From: Monocercomonoides exilis
Lineage: Eukaryota > Preaxostyla > Oxymonadida > Polymastigidae
NCBI GenBank assembly: GCA_001643675.2
Contig: LSRY02000012.1
Span: forward strand, 1,180,501-1,244,500
Reading direction: 5' to 3'
DNA length: 64,000 bases
Shown: positions 37,575 through 49,000 of the stretch, in pieces
Layout of the letters: each line of letters begins with the position of its first letter
Position numbering within the stretch: the stretch's first letter is position 1
Notes under the pieces: generated by a model
The model's input: only the letters and a program-made list of their open reading frames with translations
Databases searched by the model: none
Told to the model about the DNA's origin: nothing
Made by a program: the position numbers and the translations under genes

Positions 37575-40271
37575 TCATCCTTCTGAAACTCTCTTTAATT
37601 TATCTTGACTGTCAGAAGGAGAGGCTTCATCCATTTCTTGAAATACGTGACTATTTTTCGCTCTTGTCGTTTGATTTTGATCAGATTCATCTTTTTCAGC
37701 TGAGTTATTTTCTTGATCTTTTTCTTTTTGGGATTCTTTTTGCATCAGCATCATTTTCTGCCTTCTTTTCAATTTTTCTTCTTCTTTTCTCTTTTTTTCT
37801 TCTTCCCTATGCCTCGACATCATCAATGCGCACCAGGGATGGTTTAACGCTTCCTGGGCAGATATTCTCTTCTTCACATCAACCTGAAGCATCTGCTTAA
37901 TGAGATCCTTAGCTTCATCTGATACTTTTGTCCATTCGTCTGCAATAAACGGAATATTTCCACTCATTATTTGCTCAAACAAGGGCTTTCTCGTCACTTG
38001 CTCAAAGTCTTCACTGAATGGTGGATGTTGTGTCAGCATCACATGGAGAAGAATCCCCAGTGACCACACATCCAGCTTCAATATGTCTTCCTTTGTGGAC
38101 TGTGCATCTGCCCCAGAAGATTGCGATGTCGGCGAAAGAGACGAAGAAGTCTGCGACTGATGCATCGCAGCTACATCCTTTTTCTTGAACTTGTTTGCAC
38201 GCTCAACTGCACCGTATGCACAATATATCTCCGGCGCAATAAACTCAGGTGTTCCACAGAAAGTCTTTCCAGAGGTGATAATCAGCGCCGATGGATGGTG
38301 ATGCCCCTGGTTCATTTTCCCTTCTTTTGAATGCTCTGTGCTTTTTGTGTCTGAATATTGCTGTGTCTCTGTTTGTGAACCTCCACTGTTTGTATTCTCA
38401 CCTTCCTCTGGCTCCACAAACCGTGCTATTCCGAAGTCAGCCAGCTTTGCGATGAGCCGCATCCGCTTCCCTGTGTCTGGATCGCGGTAAAACAGGCACT
38501 GGGGAAACTTGAGACGAGGGGAAGAAGTAGCAGGCCTTGGCGGAGACAACAGCAGAGAAGATGTGTGTGTGCTGTCTTGTGCCTGTGAAGTCGCAGGATG
38601 CACCTGCGGAGAGAGAGACGGGGTGAGGTTGGATGGAGACCCAGCTGCGATGGCTGTGAGTGTCGAGGGAGATAAAAGGGACGTGTTGGAGACTGGAGAT
38701 GTGGGCGACTGGGGAGAGCTGATTGCTGATTGTTGAAATGAGGTTGAGATAGAAGGCACAGAAGGCGATGATGTTGATGGTGATCCTGTCAGTGCTGTCG
38801 AATGAAAAGGCGTTTGCGGCGTAAGTTTTGTCTTGTCTATCTCATCTTCTTTTTCTTTGTCCTCGAAAGCTCTTTTCACTTTCTTCATCGGAAATTCAGT
38901 GTCTATTGAGTTAACTGCTTGCTGACTGCGGTTCTGGTTCTTTCTTCTCCTTCTTTCTTCTCTGCTTTCCTTATCATCCCCATCGATGCTCCCGTCTTCG
39001 TCAAAGTCATCGAGCGAGTCGTCGTCTGACGATAGTTCCTCGTCTTCAGCGACTTCTTCTTTTTTAAACAGAACATTGCCTGGCTTGATGTCGCGGTGGA
39101 CAATCCCCTTCGAGTGGCAATAGGCCACAGCCGACAGGATTTGGTAGAATGTTGGAAAACAGACTGACTCCGTCAGCGCCTGTTGAGACAAAGGCTCGAG
39201 AAGGTCGTTCCCATTCAAACTGCATAGAAATGAATGATGAATATATGATAATATATATTATTAAATAATAATAATAATAATAATAATAATAACTGCTTTT
39301 TGTAAATATCATAAAATACAAACTATTCCATAACAATGTAAGCTTTTTTATCTCCCTCCAATCCTTCTTCAACTTGCGTAATATTTGGATGTCCTCTTAA
39401 ACACTTCATTACTTCATATTCAGCAAGAAAAGGTGAATTCTTTGAATCTTCATTATCATTTCGATCAAAATCTTGATTTTGTTCCAAACTATGATCTTCC
39501 GTCTCTCGCTGATATCTAGGGTTCATCCTTGCCATTTGTCGGTATTTCTTTTTATCCAATATTTTCACAGCATATGGAATTCCCGTAGTTTTTTTAATAG
39601 CAAGTCTAACCTCAGCAAATGATCCTGTTCCAAGTGATGTCTGTGGTAAGTACTTTGAAGTGAAGCAAGGATCAAGAGCTGATTGTGGAGATGGATATAG
39701 AGAAGGCATCATTGAAAAAAGTTGGCATTTAAAATAGTAGAATAATGGATCTATTTAAAAAATAGCAAATTTTATAATGAAAATATCGTGTTATCATTAA
39801 AAATTCTCAAACATTTATCAGTTAAAGAATTTGGATTTGTAAGTGCAATGCTGTCTCCATCAGAAATGAGAGTATGATTACCTTTTCCAATTTTTCTTCT
39901 ATTAACATATGTTCCATTGGTACTTTTGTTATTTAATAAATTTGAATTGTTGAAATTATAACAAATATTTGCTTAAAATACCTCAAATCTTTGAGATAAA
40001 TGTTATTTCCTTGTGTTTCTTCCATCATTAATGAAATTGTACAATGCAATCCACTCACTCTTGGATCCATTACATGAATCATACATGAGCTGCTTCGACC
40101 AATTGTAACTTCATTTTCAATTAAATCAGCTTTGCGTAAAATTGGATTAAGAGGCACTAATTGACCCCAAATTTTTCTATCTGGGGTTAGTGTGCATGAT
40201 TCCTCATCGAGCCTTTGAGTTTCGGTTTTCATAGTGCATGATGCATCAAACTGAGGAGAAGAATAATCCAT
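37575..40271 (-). CDS. CHK2-like FHA-domain serine/threonine kinase
   Basis: Four exons: 40271-39982, 39922-39813, 39750-39324 and 39219-37575, about 823 residues; all phases agree. The FHA domain (residues about 35-150: VTIGRSSSCMIH, VSGLHCTIS, DLSTNGTYVNRRKIGKG) is followed by a kinase domain with the glycine loop (LGTGSFAEVRLA), VAIK-type lysine (PYAVKIL), hinge IVMEY, catalytic HRDIKPGN, DFG, the APE motif (GTPEFIAPE) and DVWSLG. FHA before a CAMK-type kinase is the CHK2/RAD53/DUN1 checkpoint arrangement, so a DNA-damage role is likely. About 200 disordered residues separate HRD and DFG (normally about 20), and the activation segment carries another insert of about 40. The C-terminus is Lys/Glu-rich. 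An AAT microsatellite lies in the last intron. Confidence 0.9.
39264..39292. repeat. AAT microsatellite in an intron
   Basis: About nine AAT units within the last intron (39220-39323) of the CHK2-like kinase gene. Confidence 0.9.
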
Positions 40272-40430
40272 CTGATTATTTATTTTTTGTTATGGGTTCT
40301 TTGATTCCAAAATAGTTAACATAGATCCTATTATGTTGATATTTGTTTTGTTGAGAATTTCGAATAATGAAAATTAACTTCTTCAGTACATGTTGTTTGA
40401 AGGGACTTTTTTGTTTCTTTCGTGATGAAT

Positions 40431-40470
40431 ATTAAACAAAAGGAACTTTCCAAAAAAATTTAGACATATA
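40431..40470. repeat. Solo terminal repeat related to the adjacent MITE-like element
   Basis: This stretch (AAACAAAAGGAACTTT core, then a T-poor A run and GACATAT-like end) matches the right terminus of the element at 40494-40747 in the same orientation. It looks like the broken end of a second copy lying head to tail with it. Confidence 0.7.
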
Positions 40471-40493
40471 TTGATACGAATTGAAAAAAATTT

Positions 40494-40747
40494 GGACATA
40501 TGTCAAAATTTTTTTGAAAAGTTCCTTATGTTTAATTTTCAAATAAATCACAAATTTCATATTTCGATCATATTTCAGTTCATTCTCACGAAACTTCACT
40601 AAAATGGAAGAATAAACATTGTCAATATTTAGCTTTCATGACATTGAAATTTGGAAAGTTGGAACAGAAATGTGATCGAAATATGAAATTTATATCTTAT
40701 TAGAAAATAAAACAAAAGGAACTTTTCAAAAAAATAATGACATATGT
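40494..40747. mobile_element. MITE-like element with about 80-bp terminal inverted repeats
   Basis: Bases 40494-40577 and 40666-40747 are inverted copies of each other. Shared blocks in order from the outside are ACATATGTCA, a run of T, GAAAAGTTCCTT, TGTTT, then AAATTTCATATTTCGATCA. The loop between the arms is about 90 bp with no open frame. Short size, long inverted termini, AT richness and lack of coding are the hallmarks of a miniature inverted-repeat transposable element. I could not define a clear target duplication; CATATG lies at both ends as part of the repeat. Confidence 0.75.
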
Positions 40748-41015
40748 TTTTTTATGATCCAAAAAAAAAAAAAAAAGCTGAAAAAGGGAAAAGAAAAATG
40801 CAACCAGAAATGGCGTCGATTGACAACCGCATTTATGAAAATTGACTCGAGAGGATGGCGCGAATTCTAATTGACGGAAAATCCAGGCTTGTGGATGCTT
40901 CAAACTTCGGTGAATTTTCAAAAAAACACTCATCCATTCATTGCATGCCGTAAAAAAGTGGCATGGATGTTGCCAAAGCGAAAAGGCCATCATTTCTTCG
41001 TAAGTTAAAAAAAAT

Positions 41016-42360
41016 GAAATTGTTATTGACGTTATTAAAATTGAAGCAAAGTGTGGAACAAACGTGACAGAGAAAAAAACAAAAGAATTGGTTTGCAAAA
41101 TATTTTTTTCCAATTTATTTGATTAAAGTTAGATAGAAAATGCGATTGAAGATGTGGATTCAAAGATTTAAGAAGATGCTTCACCAAAAAAAAGAAATTT
41201 CAAAATTTGCAGCCTGTTCATTCTTGCGAAATCAAACCGAATAGAAATTACAAAAGCCAATTTTTCTGGATTCAAATCATCTTGAATCATCTTGTCAGGA
41301 CGTTTTGAAACATCGGAATGAAATGCTTGATGATTTTCTTTTAAAATACAAATACTGAAGGGAGCTGATCTTTAATGTGGATGAAACAAAACAAAGATTA
41401 TCTGATAATAGACAAAAACTTGTTGCGGCATCCTCGAAGTCTCCTTCAGCCAGTTGCCTTGCTCCTTCGAGAGTGCGAAACGCGATGCTTGTGGCTGCTG
41501 TTGCCTTGGATGGATTTTCTTTGCCCACAATTGTACTTTGGCCGAGTTCCAATATTCCAGAAGAGTTGACTCCTTTGCTATCTCCTTAACTTGATGTGTG
41601 GAGCAATGCTAACGGTTGGATGAACTTTTCTCTATTCGAACGATACTCATTGCGAGTTCTTCTTCCAGAAATATTTGAAAGAAAGAAAAGGATGAAATAA
41701 ACTGAAGAGAGATGTTTGCTATTCGAAGATTCGCACAGCTCTCGTGCAAACCCTATTATTTGGAGAAAATTTATGGAATCGAATGTGGATGTCATCACAT
41801 TTGTTTTTCACGACGCACATATTTAGCAACATCTCAATTGAGGGTGTTTTCTGTTCTTAAATTAGTTTTGAATTCATCAACAGAAATTTTACAACCTTTA
41901 ACTGCTTCTTCCAACAGAAAAGCTTTGGCAGACATCCTTCCTCAGTCTCTTAACTTTGCATCCACACAATCAGTTATTAAGAATGCCTTTGATGCAAGTG
42001 GCGTTTTATTTAAATCATCAGGACAAATTTTATAAAAATTGCCTCAACTCTCTTCATTTCCTTTCACAACTAATACAAATCGTTTTGATTTTTATTGAAA
42101 ACTGCTCACAAACGAAGATTTCTTAGAAAAAAGGGAAGAAGATATTTTAATACGAACAAGTGTTAAATGTTCTGAAGCCGAAGAAGAAAATAGAAAACAT
42201 TGAAGAAACTCTTTCATTTAAGTCAAAGAAGAAAAGAGTTTATAGAAGAATTTTGCATGATGACGTGGATAATATCAAAGAAGAAAATTCTACAGATCAA
42301 GGTTCAGGAAAAAGAAGAATTAGAAGACTATTTGACGAAAGTTTTGTTTATTTTTGCTAA
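41016..42360 (+). pseudogene. Decayed DDE transposase (pogo/Tc5/CENP-B-like)
   Basis: Fragments in all three plus frames spell a DDE superfamily transposase. An N-terminal piece (IEAKCGTNVTEKKTKELV at about 41040) resembles the helix-turn-helix/CENP-B part. The catalytic core starts with NVDETKQ (Asp codon at 41380), followed by AVALDGFSLPTIVLWPS. The second Asp lies in FEDSHSSRANP (41728), then VDVITFVFHDAHI, then RVFSVLKLVLNSS in another frame. There are stop codons near 41588, 41698 and 41821 and a frame change near 41840. The third acidic residue of the triad, expected in the QHLD-G-VF motif, reads Asn. The Lys/Arg-rich tail at 42160-42357 may be its C-terminus. It is not functional. Confidence 0.8.
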
Positions 42361-42596
42361 TTGAGTCTGCATTTTTTGTATTTTATCACTTCAAAAATTT
42401 GGTGCCAATAAAAAAATGGTTCCAATAAAAACACCAACCTAAAGAAATGCTTTTATTTTCCAAGTTATTCCAGCTGTTCCTTTTTTTAAGCGATAAATAA
42501 AAAATTCTCTAGAATCTCTTTTCAAACCCTTTTCAACGAAAGAAGAACACATTTATTCAAACAAAAAACTTCTCTGTAATTATCTCAGTAACTACA

Positions 42597-42774
42597 AAAA
42601 TAAAATAAAATAAAATAAAATAAAATAAAATAAAATAAAATAAAATAAAATAAAATAAAATAAAATAAAATAAAATAAAATAAAATAAAATAAAATAAAA
42701 TAAAATAAAATAAAATAAAATAAAATAAAATAAAATAAAATAAAATAAAATAAAATAAAATAAAATAAAATAAA
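42597..42774. repeat. AAAAT pentanucleotide satellite, about 35 copies
   Basis: A perfect tandem array of TAAAA units covers 178 nt without visible interruption. It lies between the decayed transposase and the beta-helix gene. Confidence 0.97.
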
Positions 42775-43037
42775 CAGAACATTTACAGACTTTAATGGTT
42801 TATAAGAATTGTTTCAATTAACATCAAACAAAAATTTTTCAAACATTAAAATAGTCAAAGAACTAGTACGGAATAGAACTATACTATCCGAAATCTCAGA
42901 CTTACAGAAAATTTCTCCAATAAATCAATGAATAAAATTCATCCAAGCTATTAAAAGCAAAACATAATTAAACATTTTCATTAAATAAATATGAAATCAA
43001 AACACTAAAAAACTGACACTATAATCTATAAAATAAA

Positions 43038-46000
43038 TCACTCCTCAAGAAAAGGCTCTTGTGAATCTGAAGGAATATCAATCTGTTTTGTGGTTGTTCC
43101 GTAATCAGAAATATTGCTTGAGATAGCAGTATTTTCCTCCTTTCTCCTCATCCACCCCTGAATGTCTGCATTTATCGAAGTTAAAAGACTCCTCTTTTCT
43201 TCGTATTCAGTAAGCAGCATCTTCTTCCTCCATCGTCTTCGCACAAAAAACAATGCCACTGCAAACCCAACACCAACAACTGCTGAAGAAACAGCAATTA
43301 TAATTATCATCATCGTATCATCAACCACACCAGAATTATTTCCTTCGTTCACACGTAATGGAACTGTTGTCAAATCTTTGTTGAATGCCCTCTCAGTTGA
43401 AAACTTCAGGACAACATACACATCTGATCCATCAGCACGCTCCATTGCATCAAGAGGAAATATCGCAGAAACTGCATTCTCGTTGCCACTGTTCAATTTA
43501 TCTGCCACTGCAATTTCTACCAATTCGTCTGTAAATTTTCCTGCATTTGTCTGATTTGCGAGCAGCACCATCAAAAGATTACAGTTCAAAAGGTATTTTC
43601 CCTTCAGAGTCACTTCATATCTCTCTCCACTTTTCGCACTTGAAACATTCACAGGCTGAGGCGTAAACAAACTTGACATCATATTAGAGGGGAAACCAAC
43701 AAGCGAGCAGTTGTTGTTTTCAATCCAGAAATTCTCTGACAATTCTTCATTGCTTTCTTTAAAGATTCTGCTTTTTCCGTTCTTAGCAGTAGGCTTTGAA
43801 TAGATCGAGCTTCCAGTATCGTTGACAAGCTCAATAACCCCTTTCCCTTCCTCAGAATCATCGTTTTTGCATATAATGTTGTGTGCAACACTCGGAAACT
43901 CAGTCAATTCCACTGAATTCCCTTTCATTGACCCAACGTCAATCGATAAATAGCTGTTTTCAGAGTAAATAGCTCCCTCAAGCTTTGTTCTGAACGTTGT
44001 ATTGCGCACATATGCTAAGCTATCAACAAAACTCAAAAAAGAACTGCTCCAAAAGCAAATGTCATTTGAGTCGTCTTTCTGCATATTATCAGTTGAAGAA
44101 GACACATTCACATACAAAAAGCTGCAGCCTGCTATTTCAACATAGCTACATCTATTTGCAGCCAAAAAGAAGCCTTTTCCAGATATATGCGAATTGAAGG
44201 AGACGTTTGTGTTTACGAACTTTAGAGGAACATGAAGAGGAATCGAAGATTTCTCATCATGCGATGAATTGTTCAGATTTGAATGAGAAGAAGATAACGC
44301 CTGATGAATTGAAGATATGTTTGAGGAGTAGGATGTTGTTGTAAAAAGTGAAGTGGATTCTATGAAGTGGTTATGCGCACTGCTTTCATATGAACTTTTT
44401 TCCTTCGCTGAAAACAAAATCATCGAATTCTGATCATTTACAGTTAAGTTGTTTAAGCTGCATTCATTCAACTGCACATTCACTTTGCTTTCGTCAACCA
44501 GCTCGGAACAGTCAATGAAAAAAGATTCGCTTTTAAATAGAACTTTATTAAGATTCATCAAAGTACATAAGAGCGTTCCTGCTTCAATTTTAAATATAGT
44601 AGGAATGATCATTAATTCATTTAAAGATGAGATGGTACAGCGTTCAATTTCAAATGTTCCTTCATCATCAATTAGAAAGAGACAGCTCTCAGGCAAATCG
44701 GAACTGATTTTGGCGTTCGCGTTATTCATTTTGCACTTTCCTTTGATAACCACATGAACATCCATTTGTTCATTGCATTCGCTAAGTTTTGATTTTTGTT
44801 TAATTCCCCGCCTTTTATTCGCTTCCTGTCCGTTTTTTTCAAATAACAGCCCAGCTCCATCTGCTTCTCCTTCCACAGAAAGTGACTTCCACGTAACAGA
44901 ATCGAAGATTGAAGGCTCTCCAACAATACGAAGTGTGAGATGCTCATCTTTGTCTTCTTCTCCAAAGATTTGCATCTTTCGAATGAAATCTGGAACACGT
45001 TGAGAGGAATTTAGAACTTTCTGTGAAATTGACGATGTTGGAGATGTCAAATGTGTCATCGCATAATTCACTGTGCAGCAAGGATCGTCTTCGCTTCCAC
45101 AGAAAAAGATGTCCCAACCACTTTCCTGCTTTTCATGGACATCGTTTATACACTGTGAAAAATTGCTAGATGAATGTGAAGAAAAAGTTGAAGTTTGCTC
45201 AGTTCTACAGTTCTTCGCTAAGCTATCATATCCGCTAACATAAATAATTGAATTTCGATATGCAGCAAACTCAAGATAATCAACCATTTTACCATCTTGT
45301 TCACTTTCTGCTATGATCGAATTTTGCTCCTTCCAGAGTGGATGACGGAAATTTATCCCAAATTTCTTCAATTCGTCTTTGTTGATGATGCTTGTGCATC
45401 TGAAGAAGATGTCATTTCCAGTATTTGCTTTGTTTTCGAACATGCAAACGTCCTGAAACACAAAAGGAAACGTTGACGAATCGAATTCCAAATAGATTGC
45501 ACCTCCTTTCGTTTCCTTCTCATGAAGTTGTGTGTCTAGACTATCATTGCAAAAGGTGCAATTTTTGAATAATAGCTCGGAACTCTCTTCAGCTTCATCG
45601 TCTTCAGAAGCTGTTGAAGAATCTTTTCCGTCACGCTTTTTCCCGCTCCAGTAAATGCATCCGCCAAAAGGCTCAAAATCATCGGGACTCATAAACCCAC
45701 TTAATGATGAGTTGTGCAATTCGAGCTTTTGTCGAGCGCTTTCTCTGCTTCGAAGAAGTCGTCCTCCCAAAATTTCCTCTTTTGCGTTTCCAGAAGATCT
45801 CTCTGAATCTGTCAGATCATTCATTTTGATGAACGACAAATTCGATATCAAGATGATCTGTCTGTTCCTCTGATCCATCCATTCCGTATCTTGTCTCTTA
45901 TCTGGAGAAATAGAGATCATGTCGTGTTTAATCTTCACATTTTCTATTGAAACATCTTTCAACTGCAACAAATCTTCATCAGATACAATGTTGAACAATG

Positions 46001-49000
46001 TTGTAGTGATCAAAGTCTTATCCCCTTTAATGCTCAGATTATCGAAAGTCACATCTCCTCCTTCAATGTTAAAAAGCATATAGTCAATGGACTGTTCTTC
46101 TGCTATTGAAGAAAAGGAAATAATCATTTTTATCCACAACGAAGCACCTCTGATAACAGTAATAGCATTCTTTGTGCTGGTTGTCATTGGATGCAACACA
46201 AGATTAACTCCTTCGAATTTTACACTTCCGTTTAACAAGATTACTTCTCTCCAGCTGCTGCTGTATTTAACGTTCACTTCCACTTTCCCTGCAATCCCTA
46301 GTTCAGTCGACGAGCAGATTTCTGCCTTCTCCAAAATAGAAGGCAGCGTCAGATACGCAAGGTCAACAACAATCAACCTGCGAGGCTCGTCAAGATGAGC
46401 CCATCCATATGATAAAGAACGACACGGGAGATTGAAAGTTCCACAGCGTGTAAAATCTACTCCACGAGACGACGAAACAAATATCGTTGAGTTGCTATAA
46501 ACAGAAAGAAATTCCTTTATACTGATGCCTTTTTTATAATTCCCTATATCAAAGCCTCCAATTTGAGTTCCATCAACAGATTCGTCAACAAAGCTGAATA
46601 TCCTTTGGATATTAATATCTGGTAAGAAGTATGTAAAAATCCTCATATCTCGATATTTTTCGGCAGAATTATTGAAAAATGATAATTGGTCCAAAATTAA
46701 CGATGCATCTTTCAAAAGGCTTAATGACAATGCACCTCCACTTTCAATAGCAGAACACGATTTAAACGAGCAATTTGTGATCACAAGGCTTGCTTCTTCA
46801 TGCAATGAACAGTCAACAAAGCCACCAAACGGCGAAACAGTTGTTATCAAATTTGCAGTGATATTTCTAATAGCAACAAAGTTTAATCGAGTTAACGCTC
46901 CATTAAATAAAACAGCCTCTTCAAAATGGGCGCTGATATTTTGAAAAACACTGTCAAGTATATTAAGTCTTGTAAATGTACCAGTTGCAAAAAAATTGCG
47001 AATTGTGCCATCAGGAATTTCGCAAAAAAGACTTTCAACAATTGAGAGAGACGCATTATTAGCCAAATGGAAAAAAGAAAACCATTCAAATGTTTCTGAT
47101 GAAGATAACATTTCACGAGCAGCTGAATATCCTCCGATATTGTGAGATGGCTTGCTTTCACTGTCATACTTAAAGACTATGTGATCAAAAAAAACTGTTG
47201 AAGGGCTTTCATAATTTGTTGTAAAAAAAATAGAATCGTATGGATACATCTCCATTTTTGGACACAAAATTGTCAGATTCATCACATTGAACGTGGTGTC
47301 TGAAAGAATAAAAACTGCCCAAAACAATACGGCAAAATTATTGGTTCCAACGGAAATTACTCCACCGTTGTTTCCATCAATCTCTAAATCTATTCCATCA
47401 ATTATGCAACTTGCATCTTCAAACGTTTTCGCATCCGAATCAATTGAGAATTTAACATCTTCGCTCTTTGCAACATGAGTTAAAGCTTGAAAAACATTTT
47501 GGCATGGTAGTTTTGTTGAAGAGCCACATGCAGCATTGTAATTAGCAGTGGAGTCCAATTCAATAACGCGCCGAGCAACTTCTAGTGACTTTGATAGAAA
47601 AAAAATTTCATCAGGTTTGCTCCGTTTCATCTGAACGACTGCTCCTTCTTTCAGCTCGGACGTTTTGCACAGAGAAAAGAGCTTGAGTCCATCATCATAA
47701 TCAGCTTCACTCACAACAAAAGCATCATGCCCATATTTATCTGCCGTATTTACAGCGAAATAGCTCATATATATGCAAAACAAATCTTGGTTACACAATC
47801 GTCTATCACAGCTCAAAAATACTGCATCTGCAACAACTACGTAAATTGCTCCTCCATAATTAGCCTTACAGCTGGAAAAATCACACTCAGAAACAAGGGC
47901 CTGATCTTCAACATCCTTCAGATAAAGTCCTCCCCCACTTCTTTTTGATGCACATCCCGTAAACACACTTTGCACGCAAACTGGCTCTACTTCTTCGAAG
48001 AATTCTTCTGGATCGGAATTCCACTCTGTTTGCATTTTCATATCATTTCCTTCATGTGGAAAGTTGTTTCTTTCACGAATTTGTGAGTAATTATTTTGAT
48101 GCCATATTGTGTGATTTCCGCAAAAGTCAGTTTTTCTTTGAGGTATCTGTGATAATTTGCGCTCGAATACGACACATGCATCAGCATTCGAACTGCAATC
48201 GAAAAACAGACATTTCCTGATTGCTGGAGAACGAATGCTGATCACATGAACAGCTCCAGCAGCTGTCTCAACATTTTTATTTTCATTTTCACAGATAATA
48301 TTTTGGAAAGAAGAGTTTTCAAGTGTCACAGCCACATTTCCTTTCACAAAGATAGCTCCTCCAGACCCAATTTTGTTCTTGCAACTTTCAAAGCTGCTCC
48401 TCTTCACAGTTAGTGTAACAAGCGTTTCATCTTGTGCGTTTACAAAGATGCATTGGCCAAATTCATAACCTATAATTCTCTTCCAAATACATGAATCAAA
48501 GGTAAATTCTTTATCAACTGAAGGATCCAGTACGACTCTTTTGAGTGTTTCGTTTGTGTAGTGCTTATTTTCCCATCGAGAGCAAGAGATGTGTGTTGTG
48601 TTAAAATTATCCAACGAGCGCGCATCAGCAGAGATCGAAGGAATTAGCACGCCATCATACACGCCGTACACATGATTGAAAGCAGAATTTGAAATTGTTA
48701 TAGAGCAAGAGTTTGGCTTTTGTTCTTGCATGCTCGCATTTTGCTTTGCACTGATATTGAAAAAAGTAGAATCAAGAAGCTCCAATGTTGATTCAATTAC
48801 AGATGAAGCAAAAAATGTGGTCGATATTAAAACAGATGAAAATGATGAAGATGACACAGTAACTGAAACATAAGGATTCCAAATAGGAGAATCACTTTTC
48901 ATGAACACAAACGAATTCATTTCCATCGAATCTATCCGCGATAAAACTGAAATGTTCTTGAGCTGTAAAACGCTTCCTGTTTTGGCAAATGAGCAGCCTA

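Noticed and set aside
42585-42782. Open frame of repeated Phe-Ile-Leu-Tyr residues over the AAAAT array
   Set aside because: It is only the translation of the pentanucleotide satellite.
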